The position numbers were made by a program, and so were the translations under genes. From Leptolyngbyaceae cyanobacterium M65_K2018_010 (GTDB lineage Bacteria > Cyanobacteriota > Cyanobacteriia > Phormidesmidales > Phormidesmidaceae), in contig DVEE01000536.1 of assembly GCA_015295885.1 (NCBI GenBank), forward strand, positions 1 to 8,124: a stretch of 8,124 nt of DNA, read 5' to 3'. Under the pieces are notes generated by a model. That model ran no database searches. It was not told the DNA's origin and saw only the letters and a list, made by a program, of their open reading frames with translations. Every line of letters starts with the position of its first letter. Position 1 is the stretch's first letter. Positions 1-6,010 of this stretch are shown here, piece after piece.

Positions 1-1021
1 GGTCTTCCGAATCCGTCCGGTAGGTGTGGGTGAGGTGAACCAATTCCAGGGTCTGCCAGGGGTTAGCCAGGGCAGGCAGCGGTGGCTCGGCATCCTCGAG
101 CAAGGGCTCTAGCCCTAGGGTTTTGACATTGGTGAGGGCTACGCCGGCCTGGCCCAGCAGGGGCAGCTTAGCCACCAAACTTTCCATGGGACCGAGCAGA
201 AAGGTAAAGGTGAGGGCATAGCCAAAGCGGGTGTGGGTATCCACGCTAACCCCGTGGGGCAGCCCAAACAGCACCAGCCCCACGGCAAAAAAATAAATCA
301 GCTTGCCCCAGCTATCTAACAGGGCAAATAGGCTCAGCCCCCGGCCACTGTAGTGGCGAAACTGGCGGGCGGTGGCCTCTAGGTCAGCGGTAAGAAAGTC
401 CTGCTGGCGTTGGGCATGGAGTTTGAGTTCCTTCACTCCCAGGACTAGGGTGCGAAAGTGCTGAAATAGGCGATTCTGGCGATCGCGGGCCAGCGCCAAC
501 CAGCGCCGCCCTATCTGTAGGAGCAGGCCACAACTGAGCCCCGCCCCCAGGGCCAGGGCCAGGACCAACCCCAATACCTGCCAGGATAGCCAGGCAATGT
601 AGACCATACAGCCGGCCACGACGGCCAGGTTGACACACAACAGCGGCAGCACGGCAACGGCGGCGGAGAGAGTCTGGATGTCTTCGGTGAGGGCCGCCAG
701 CAAGCGAGGCCAGCCCACCTGCTCCAGGCGGTCTAGCTCGGTGGCCAAAATCTGACGGCTGAGTCGCATTTGCAGGGCAAACACGGCCTGCTGGGAAAGG
801 CGCACCAGCACCACGCGAGAGATGATGCCAGTGACCAGGGCGATCGCCACCAGCAGGCCAAAGGCTCCAGCTAACCGGGTAGTGGCGATGGCCTCGGTTG
901 CCAGGGTGAGGCTAATCAGGGCAATCAGCCCAGCACTACAGGCCCCACTCAGAAAGCCCGTGGCCAGGGCCAGGGCTACTGCCGGCCAGGCGGATCGCCA
1001 TAAAAAGGTGAGCAGGTCCAT
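1..1021 (-). CDS. ABC exporter, cyclic-peptide-transporter (SyrD/PvdE-like) family, N-terminal 340 residues, partial
   Basis: An open frame on the minus strand starts with ATG at 1021 and reads 340 codons without a stop to the left edge. Hydrophobic stretches at about residues 12-38, 52-75, 118-143, 146-170, 228-254 and 265-290 make a six-helix exporter membrane domain. Residues 195-202 read LGVKELKLH, close to the G-KELKLH loop I associate with cyclic-peptide/siderophore exporters (SyrD, PvdE, YojI). The ATPase domain begins near residue 324 (LELVHLTHTYRTDSED) and its Walker A would lie outside the window; the family is usually about 550 residues. The protein should sit in the plasma membrane as a half-transporter that dimerises and exports an amphiphilic substrate. 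The start is 2 nt after the hpnH stop (TAG GC ATG) with no clear Shine-Dalgarno, so translation is probably coupled. The substrate is unknown. Family assignment is fairly sure, function is not. Confidence 0.8.
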   Translation of the reverse strand, partial: MDLLTFLWRSAWPAVALALATGFLSGACSAGLIALISLTLATEAIATTRLAGAFGLLVAIALVTGIISRVVLVRLSQQAVFALQMRLSRQILATELDRLEQVGWPRLLAALTEDIQTLSAAVAVLPLLCVNLAVVAGCMVYIAWLSWQVLGLVLALALGAGLSCGLLLQIGRRWLALARDRQNRLFQHFRTLVLGVKELKLHAQRQQDFLTADLEATARQFRHYSGRGLSLFALLDSWGKLIYFFAVGLVLFGLPHGVSVDTHTRFGYALTFTFLLGPMESLVAKLPLLGQAGVALTNVKTLGLEPLLEDAEPPLPALANPWQTLELVHLTHTYRTDSED

Positions 1022-1023
1022 GC

Positions 1024-2046
1024 CTAGCGGGCCGTACCCAAGACCGCTCCCAGGGATCGAGGGATGTTTTGGGGCTGCATGGCATCCAGGGCGGCAGTGG
1101 GTTCATAGCCGCAGTGGACCATACAGTCGGCGCACTTGGGATTACCACTCTTGCGCCCATAGTTCTCCCAGTCGGTGTCGTCGAGCAGTTCCTGGAAGCT
1201 CTCATAGTAGCCTTCATTGAGCAGATAGCAGGGCTTTTGCCAGCCCAGCACACTGTAGCTGGGACTGCCCCAGGGGGTGCATTCGTAGTCTTTGTCGCCG
1301 GTGAGAAAATCGAGGAAAAGGGGATTGTGGTTAAAATTCCAGGCCTTTTCCCCAGCCCGGAAGGGGGCTAAAATCTGCCGAAACAGTGCTCGAGTTTGTT
1401 CCTGACGCAGAAAGTGATCCTGATCGGGAGCCCATTCATAGCTGTAGCCCGGTGACACCATCATGCCGTCAATGCCCAGCTCTGTCAGCAGGTCAAACAG
1501 GGCTTGAACTTCCCCGGGGTCGGTGCCCTCAAAGACGGTGGTGTTGGTGGTGATCCGAAACCCTTTGGCCTTGGCCGCCTTAATAGCACTGACCGCCTTA
1601 TCAAAGACGCCTTCGCGATCCACACAGCGATCGTGGAGGTGGCGGGGGCCATCTAGGTGAACGCTAAAGGTCAGGTAGGGAGACGGCTGAAACTTATCCA
1701 GACTCTTTTCCAGCAGCAATCCGTTGGTGCAAAGATACACAAACTTGCGGCGGGCCACCAAGCCGGCCACAATCTCATCAATCTGGGGGTGGAGCAGGGG
1801 CTCACCACCGGGAATGGAAACCACCGGAGCGCCGCATTCTTCGGCTGCGCGGAAGCAGTCTGCGGGGGAGAGGTTTTGCTTCAGCACCTCCGACGGATGC
1901 TGGATCTTACCGCAGCCGGAGCAGGCCAAATTACAGCGAAACAGGGGCTCTAGCATCAACACCAGGGGAAACTTCTTCCGCCCTCGCAGGCGTTGGGTGA
2001 CCAGGTATTGCCCCACGGCTAGGGCCTGCTGAAAGTGAATGGCCAT
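1024..2046 (-). CDS. hpnH: HpnH-type radical SAM enzyme, adenosylhopane synthase
   Basis: This is a 340-residue radical SAM protein. The cluster motif CxxxCxxC is at C38, C42 and C45 (FRCNLACSGCGKIQ), followed by the SAM-binding GGEPLLHP at residues 80-87. The C-terminal part carries further cysteines (C256, C273, C305, C308, C312), including the CADCMVHCGYEP patch typical of HpnH. HpnH proteins are known to use a 5'-deoxyadenosyl radical to add adenosine to diploptene, giving adenosylhopane, the entry point to C35 bacteriohopanepolyols. An upstream in-frame GTG at 2058 would add four residues, but the AGGTG just before the ATG at 2046 is a good ribosome binding site, and MAIHFQQAL fits the family start. 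It is the first gene of a minus-strand pair with the ABC exporter. No other hopanoid gene (shc, hpnG) is in the window. Confidence 0.93.
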   Translation of the reverse strand: MAIHFQQALAVGQYLVTQRLRGRKKFPLVLMLEPLFRCNLACSGCGKIQHPSEVLKQNLSPADCFRAAEECGAPVVSIPGGEPLLHPQIDEIVAGLVARRKFVYLCTNGLLLEKSLDKFQPSPYLTFSVHLDGPRHLHDRCVDREGVFDKAVSAIKAAKAKGFRITTNTTVFEGTDPGEVQALFDLLTELGIDGMMVSPGYSYEWAPDQDHFLRQEQTRALFRQILAPFRAGEKAWNFNHNPLFLDFLTGDKDYECTPWGSPSYSVLGWQKPCYLLNEGYYESFQELLDDTDWENYGRKSGNPKCADCMVHCGYEPTAALDAMQPQNIPRSLGAVLGTAR

Positions 2047-2074
2047 AGAACACCTCACACCGACTCACGTTAAA

Positions 2075-2080
2075 ACTATA
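2075..2080 (-). promoter_or_regulatory. Candidate -10 box for hpnH
   Basis: The minus strand reads TATAGT here, matching TATAAT at five of six positions. It would place the transcript start near 2068 and give a leader of about 22 nt before the ATG at 2046. No good -35 hexamer lies 16-18 nt upstream, so this is a weak call based on the -10 and its position. Confidence 0.35.
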
Positions 2081-2207
2081 GCGCTGGCCAGAGGGCTTAG
2101 GATCAGGTATTGAGTGACCTGGGATTTTGCCATACCCCTAGGGAATTGGCAAACCATGGCGAACCGTAGTACAACGGGGAAGACTCCTACTGAAATCCTC
2201 CCTTCCC

Positions 2208-2576
2208 ATGGCCGATGCAAGTAATGTACTAGGCACCCCTCTGGCTAGTTGCTCCACCGATCCCCTGACCGGTTTTTACCGAGATGGTTGTTGCTCCACT
2301 GGGGCGGGAGATTTTGGCGCCCATGTGGTCTGTGCCCAAATGACGACCGCCTTTCTCACCTTTACCCAAGCCCAGGGCAATGACCTATCTACTCCCGTGC
2401 CCGCATATCAGTTCCCAGGGCTAAAACCGGGTGATCGCTGGTGTCTCTGTGCCTCTCGCTGGAAGGAAGCCCTAGATGCGGGGGTGGCTCCGCCCGTGGT
2501 ACTGGAGGCCACCCATGCGGCAACCCTGGAGTATGTTTCTCTGGCGGATCTAAAGGCCCATGCGGTGGATGGCTAG
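2208..2576 (+). CDS. DUF2237 family protein, six-cysteine hypothetical
   Basis: This is a 122-residue soluble protein of the DUF2237 (COG3651) family, with no signal peptide or membrane segment. Family hallmarks are NVLGTPLASCSTDP near the N terminus, TGFYRDGCCSTG (residues 21-32), GNDLSTPVPAYQFPGLKPGDRWCLCASRW (57-85) and the near-terminal APPVVLEATH-ATLEYVSL stretch. It has six cysteines (C15, C28, C29, C42, C79, C81) plus H39 and H103, enough for metal binding or disulfides, but I know of no demonstrated function. The ATG at 2208 is the natural family start, and no Shine-Dalgarno is visible before it. It diverges from hpnH (161 nt between starts) and converges on znuA, with only 12 nt between the two stop codons. 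No clear promoter is seen in 2059-2207. A TTGGCA at 2146 has no well-placed partner. Family call sure, function unknown. Confidence 0.88.
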   Translation: MADASNVLGTPLASCSTDPLTGFYRDGCCSTGAGDFGAHVVCAQMTTAFLTFTQAQGNDLSTPVPAYQFPGLKPGDRWCLCASRWKEALDAGVAPPVVLEATHAATLEYVSLADLKAHAVDG

Positions 2577-2588
2577 GTAAACCGCTCC

Positions 2589-3668
2589 CTAGAGAGGGGC
2601 TGACTCAGCCTGGCAGATGCCTCCCAGGGCCGTCGTAATGGTGCAGGTATTGGCCACGAGCATGGCTTGGGTAGTTTCAACGGCGGTGCCGGGCCCGCCT
2701 GGGCCCTCTACGAACAGCGGTTGAGTCGCTACCACCACGCCGGCCTCCCTGGCGACGGTCTCAATCCACTGAGAATTGGTGGTAGTTTCTGCAAAAATGG
2801 CCGGCACCTCAGCGGATTTAACCTCTTCCACTAGCCTAGTGAGGGACCCCGGTGTGGCTTTTTCATCGGTGCTGAGTCCGCTAAGGGCACCCATCACCCT
2901 GAGTCCATAGGCGTTAGCGAAGTATTGAAAGGCGTCGTGGGTAGTCACTAACTTGCGTTGGCCCAGGGGAATGGTAGCCACCTGCTCAGCCATCCAGCGA
3001 TCCAGTTGTGCAAATTGGCTGCTGAGTTGTTCAGCCTTGCTGTCGTAACGATCCGCTTCGGAGGGGTTAAGGTCCTTTAAACGGGCGGCGATGACTCGGG
3101 CGATCGCCCCATTATTGGGGGCGCTATGCCAGATATGGGGGTCTGGTACTTTTCCGGCGGGAGCATCGGAGGTGGAACTGGCTGACTCAGCATGGTCATG
3201 GTCATGGTCATGGTCATGGTCGTGGTCGTGAGCATGGTCGTGGGCCGCACCCATTAGCGGTTGGGGCACCGCAGCCTCGTAAACCGCTACCCTAGGGGCC
3301 ATCGTCGAGCTGTTCTGGACCATGGCAATGATGCTGGGAGCGTAGTTGTAGCCATCGTAAAGGATTAAATCGGCCTGCTCGATAGCCTGGCGATCTGAGG
3401 GCGTGACTTGGTAAGTGTGGGGATCTTGGCCGGGTTTCAGTAAACAGACCAGAGTGATGGTGGATTCGGCTATCTGTTGAGTTAAATCGCAGAGCACGCT
3501 GGTTGTGGCGACCACCTGGGGCCTCTCGGTCGATAACGCCGAGGCTGACGGGCGGCCTTCCTCAGCGGTGCGATCGCTACAACCGCTGAGCCCCATGCCT
3601 AACGCCCAAATAACGCTGGCACCGAGCTGGGTCCAGGGTGAGGTCAGTACTGCCTTGAACTGAGCCAT
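2589..3668 (-). CDS. znuA: Zinc ABC transporter substrate-binding lipoprotein ZnuA
   Basis: This is a 359-residue cluster-A (TroA-like) metal-binding protein. An N-terminal hydrophobic stretch ends in the lipobox LSGC with C30, so it should be a lipoprotein on the outer face of the plasma membrane. Likely zinc ligands are H84 (QDPHTYQ), H178 (PDPHIW) and H244 (TTHDAFQYF). A histidine rather than glutamate at the third position favours zinc over manganese. Between the first and second ligand lies the charged loop that marks zinc-specific members, here nine histidines in residues 143-159 alternating mostly with Asp. The usual fourth ligand, Asp in an LYxDxLG context, appears replaced by E321 in LFVEGPGG. 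The conserved ETTQAMLVANTCTI region closes the protein. It diverges from znuC across a Zur-like operator. Its end nearly abuts the DUF2237 gene. The gene assignment rests on domain motifs plus operator. Confidence 0.92.
   Translation of the reverse strand: MAQFKAVLTSPWTQLGASVIWALGMGLSGCSDRTAEEGRPSASALSTERPQVVATTSVLCDLTQQIAESTITLVCLLKPGQDPHTYQVTPSDRQAIEQADLILYDGYNYAPSIIAMVQNSSTMAPRVAVYEAAVPQPLMGAAHDHAHDHDHDHDHDHDHAESASSTSDAPAGKVPDPHIWHSAPNNGAIARVIAARLKDLNPSEADRYDSKAEQLSSQFAQLDRWMAEQVATIPLGQRKLVTTHDAFQYFANAYGLRVMGALSGLSTDEKATPGSLTRLVEEVKSAEVPAIFAETTTNSQWIETVAREAGVVVATQPLFVEGPGGPGTAVETTQAMLVANTCTITTALGGICQAESAPL
3191..3244. repeat. Hexanucleotide tandem repeat encoding the His-Asp run of ZnuA
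   Basis: Nine consecutive 6-nt units with consensus CATGGT on the plus strand. The first five units (3191-3220) are exact. The rest are variants (CGTGGT, CGTGAG, CATGGT, CGTGGG). Read on the minus strand they encode alternating Asp-His codons in the ZnuA histidine loop. The period of six keeps the reading frame, so gain or loss of units would change loop length without breaking the protein. Confidence 0.9.
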
Positions 3669-3683
3669 GGGAAATTTCTGGTG

Positions 3684-3712
3684 TTGAGGAGGTTGGACAG
3701 GAGTATGATATT
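3684..3712 (+). promoter_or_regulatory. Candidate promoter of znuC
   Basis: TTGAGG (3684-3689) and GATATT (3707-3712) are separated by 17 nt and each matches the sigma-70 consensus at four of six positions. The predicted start near 3719 falls inside the Zur-like palindrome, so bound repressor would block initiation. TATGAT at 3704-3709 is a better -10 alone but has no -35 at good spacing. The leader would be very short. Confidence 0.35.
3705..3710 (-). promoter_or_regulatory. Candidate -10 box of znuA
   Basis: The minus strand reads TATCAT, five of six matches to TATAAT, giving a start near 3698 and a leader of about 30 nt before the ATG at 3668. The palindrome at 3712-3726 would lie in the spacer between -10 and -35, a position suited to repression. 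No convincing -35 and no Shine-Dalgarno are visible for znuA. Confidence 0.3.
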
Positions 3713-3726
3713 GATAACGGTTATCA
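3712..3726. promoter_or_regulatory. Zur-type operator, perfect 7-1-7 palindrome
   Basis: TGATAACGGTTATCA is a perfect inverted repeat (TGATAAC / GTTATCA around a central G). It agrees with the cyanobacterial Zur pattern as I remember it, TGATAA-N3-TTATCA, at all twelve outer positions. It lies in the 62-nt region between the divergent znuA and znuC starts, ending four bases before the znuC ATG, and overlaps the candidate start sites of both genes. One Zur dimer here could repress both genes when zinc is plentiful. A Fur-like site is the main alternative, since Fur boxes have similar AT-rich palindromes, but the zinc genes favour Zur. Confidence 0.8.
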
Positions 3727-3730
3727 TTTT

Positions 3731-4477
3731 ATGCTGGCCATGCTAGAGGTTCAGAACCTGTCTGTCAACTACCGGGGTGTGTCGGCCTTGCAAGATGTTT
3801 CGCTCAGGCTGGGGCCTGGCGAAGTGGTGGGGCTAATAGGCCCCAACGGTGCCGGCAAAAGCTCGTTGCTCAAGGCTATGCTGGGGCTAATTCCCTACCA
3901 GGGGCGGGTGCTGTTTCAAGGGGTGCCCCTACAGCAGCGTCGCCAGGGAGTAGCCTATGTGCCCCAGCGATCGCAAATTGATTGGGACTACCCAATTACC
4001 GCCTGGAATGTGGCCATGATGCCCCAGCATGCCCTAGCTGGATGGTTGCGGGCACCAGGTACAGCGGCGCGACAACGGGTCACCGTAGCCCTAGAACGGG
4101 TGGACCTGTTACATCTGGCCCATCGCCCCATTGGTCAGCTTTCGGGGGGGCAACAGCAGCGGGTATTTTTGGCCCGAGCCCTGGCTCAAGACGCCGATTT
4201 ACTACTGCTGGACGAGCCCTTTACCGGCATCGATAAAAAAACCGAAGCGCTGATGGTGAGGATTTTTGCCGAACTGAAAGCCCAGGGCAAGACCTTGGTA
4301 GTTTGCAGCCATGAATGGGGGTCCGCTCTGAACCGCTACGATCGCTTGCTACTGCTCAATGGCACCCTGCTAGCCGACGACACCCCCCAGAGGGTGATGA
4401 CCTTGGACAATATCCAACGGGCCTATGGTCAGGGTCGGTGGCCCCAGTTGTCGGCCTACCAGGAGTTCTTTTGTTAG
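3731..4477 (+). CDS. znuC: Zinc/metal ABC transporter ATP-binding protein ZnuC
   Basis: This is a 248-residue complete ABC ATPase with Walker A GPNGAGKS (37-44), Q-loop Q79 in VPQRSQIDWDYP, signature LSGGQ (137-141), Walker B LLLLDEP (157-163) and switch histidine H194 in VCSHEWG. The Q-loop followed by IDWDYP is typical of the cluster of zinc/manganese importers (ZnuC, MntA/SitB type). It should act on the cytoplasmic face, powering zinc uptake with ZnuA. The start is uncertain. ATG at 3731 and ATG at 3740 (MLEVQNLSVNYRG, the usual family start) are both possible, and neither has a Shine-Dalgarno. The site overlaps almost directly with the Zur-like operator. No znuB permease follows, and the next plus-strand gene is a nuclease. 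Zinc rather than manganese is inferred from the neighbour and operator. Confidence 0.9.
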   Translation: MLAMLEVQNLSVNYRGVSALQDVSLRLGPGEVVGLIGPNGAGKSSLLKAMLGLIPYQGRVLFQGVPLQQRRQGVAYVPQRSQIDWDYPITAWNVAMMPQHALAGWLRAPGTAARQRVTVALERVDLLHLAHRPIGQLSGGQQQRVFLARALAQDADLLLLDEPFTGIDKKTEALMVRIFAELKAQGKTLVVCSHEWGSALNRYDRLLLLNGTLLADDTPQRVMTLDNIQRAYGQGRWPQLSAYQEFFC

Positions 4478-4606
4478 GGCGGCGGCCATGGCCCGTGATC
4501 CAGCTCTAGAACGCCTGGCCTGGTCAGGGGTTGAAACGACTGGTTTTCAGGCCCAGGCCTTATGATAAGAGGCACAAGTTCTTGCCGCGGCTTACCCACC
4601 TTGCCT

Positions 4607-5920
4607 ATGCTCAAACTCCTGCACCTCTCGGATATTCATTTAGGTAGCGGGTTTATCCACGGGCGGCTGAATCCCGATACGGGGCTCAATACCCGTTTGG
4701 AAGATTTTATTGCGGCCTTAACCCTCTGCATAGATCGGGCCTTAGCAGAACCGGTTGATCTGGTCCTGTTTGGCGGCGATGCCTTTCCCGATGCCACCCC
4801 CCCGCCCTTGGTGCAGCAGGCCTTGGCCCAGCAGTTTTGTCGCCTATCGGCGGCCAGCATCCCAACAGTGCTGCTGGTGGGCAACCACGACCAGCATGCC
4901 CAGGGGTTAGGGGGAGCCAGTCTGTCCATCTATCGCACCCTGGGGGTGCCCGATGTGGTCGTGGGCGACCGTTTGGAAACCCACCGGATTCAAACCCGCA
5001 ATGGCCCAGTACAGGTGGTCACCCTGCCCTGGCTCACCCGGTCTTCCCTCTTGACCCGGCCCGAGACCGAGGGGTTGTCTATGGCCCAGGTCAGTGATCT
5101 ATTGCTAGACCGCCTGCGGGTGGCCCTGGAGGGAGAGATTCGTCGCCTGGATGATACTTTGCCGACCATCTTGCTGGCCCATGCCATGGTGGATACAGCC
5201 ACCTACGGTGCCGAGCGGTTTTTGGCGGCGGGGCGGGGGTTCACCATTCCCATGGCCTTGCTGGCTCGCCCCTGTTTTGACTATGTGGCCCTGGGGCATG
5301 TGCATCGCCACCAAATTCTCTGCCAACATCCCCTCATGATCTACCCCGGCAGTATTGAGCGGGTTGACTTTAGCGAAGAGCAGGAGGAAAAAGGCTATCT
5401 TCTGGTGCAGGTGGGCCGGGGCCAGGCAACGGCGGAATTTTGCCCGCTGCCGGTACGCCCCTTTCGAACCATTCAGGTGGATTTAACCGCAGCCGAGGAT
5501 CCCCAGGTAGCCCTCCTAGCCGCGATCGCCGCGACCGAGATCAATGGGGCGGTAGTGCGCTGTCTTTATATCCTGCGACCCGATCAGGTTGATCAGATTG
5601 ACCTGGGGGCACTGGAAGAAGCCTTGGCCTCCGCCCATACCTACACCCTGCAGGCCGAGCTCAAAACCTTGACCCAGCGCAGCCGCTTGCCAGAGTTGGG
5701 CACCGATAGCCGCCTCGACCCCCTAGAGGCGCTGGCGACCTACCTCGCCAATCGCCCCGATCTGAGCCCGATGGCGACGGCGATGATGGCAACGGCCTCC
5801 GCTCTCATTGCCCAAGACCCGGACGAGGATCCCCTCGCCCCAGGGGAAGATACCCTCAACTTTGACCTGGAGGATTTGCCAGAAGTGACCGATACCAGCC
5901 AACAACTGCGCCTGCTTTAG
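4607..5920 (+). CDS. sbcD: SbcD/Mre11-type DNA repair exonuclease (calcineurin-like metallophosphatase)
   Basis: Counted from the ATG at 4607 the protein has 437 residues. All metallophosphatase motifs are present: D9 and H11 (LSDIHLG), D58 (FGGDAF), N93-H94 (VGNHDQH), H192 (LLAHAMVD) and H231/H233 (GHVHRH), which bind the two metal ions. SbcD works with the SbcC ATPase to trim hairpins and double-strand ends in the cytoplasm. No sbcC is in the window. The C-terminal half (from about residue 290) follows the cyanobacterial form of the family and ends in an acidic low-complexity tail (about 400-430, rich in Asp, Glu, Pro). A start at 4562 would add 15 residues that do not look like the family (MIRGTSSCRGLPTLP), whereas MLKLLHLSDIHLG is a standard beginning. 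Neither start has a clear Shine-Dalgarno. It lies 129 nt after znuC on the same strand. The exact substrate is inferred from family. Confidence 0.85.
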   Translation: MLKLLHLSDIHLGSGFIHGRLNPDTGLNTRLEDFIAALTLCIDRALAEPVDLVLFGGDAFPDATPPPLVQQALAQQFCRLSAASIPTVLLVGNHDQHAQGLGGASLSIYRTLGVPDVVVGDRLETHRIQTRNGPVQVVTLPWLTRSSLLTRPETEGLSMAQVSDLLLDRLRVALEGEIRRLDDTLPTILLAHAMVDTATYGAERFLAAGRGFTIPMALLARPCFDYVALGHVHRHQILCQHPLMIYPGSIERVDFSEEQEEKGYLLVQVGRGQATAEFCPLPVRPFRTIQVDLTAAEDPQVALLAAIAATEINGAVVRCLYILRPDQVDQIDLGALEEALASAHTYTLQAELKTLTQRSRLPELGTDSRLDPLEALATYLANRPDLSPMATAMMATASALIAQDPDEDPLAPGEDTLNFDLEDLPEVTDTSQQLRLL

Positions 5921-6010
5921 GGGCTATCCCGGCCACGCATCTGGGCAACCTAGCCCCAGGCACCTTCGCCCTTGATCCTTGTCCAAAACGCTGTGTGCCC
6001 TCCTAGGACC

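Noticed and set aside
384..638. Minus-strand ORF of 84 codons
   Set aside because: It lies in another frame of the ABC exporter gene and its Gly/Pro-rich translation has no family-like features.
822..1371. Plus-strand and minus-strand ORFs over the hpnH/exporter junction
   Set aside because: They are shadows of the two real genes. Their translations are Arg/Ser/Pro-rich and have no motif.
2584..2600. Small hairpin over the znuA stop codon (CCCT-AGAG-AGGG)
   Set aside because: It has only four to five base pairs and no T run, so it is expected by chance in GC-rich sequence.
3191..3244. Tandem repeat considered as a CRISPR-like array
   Set aside because: The units are 6 nt, have no spacers and encode the ZnuA histidine loop in frame.
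4636..5339. Several ORFs of 60-97 codons on both strands within the nuclease gene
   Set aside because: The metallophosphatase frame covers the whole stretch with all its motifs intact.
5918..5958. Inverted repeat GGGGCTA / TAGCCCC after sbcD
   Set aside because: The arms are 7 bp with a loop of more than 20 nt and no U tract, so a terminator is not supported.
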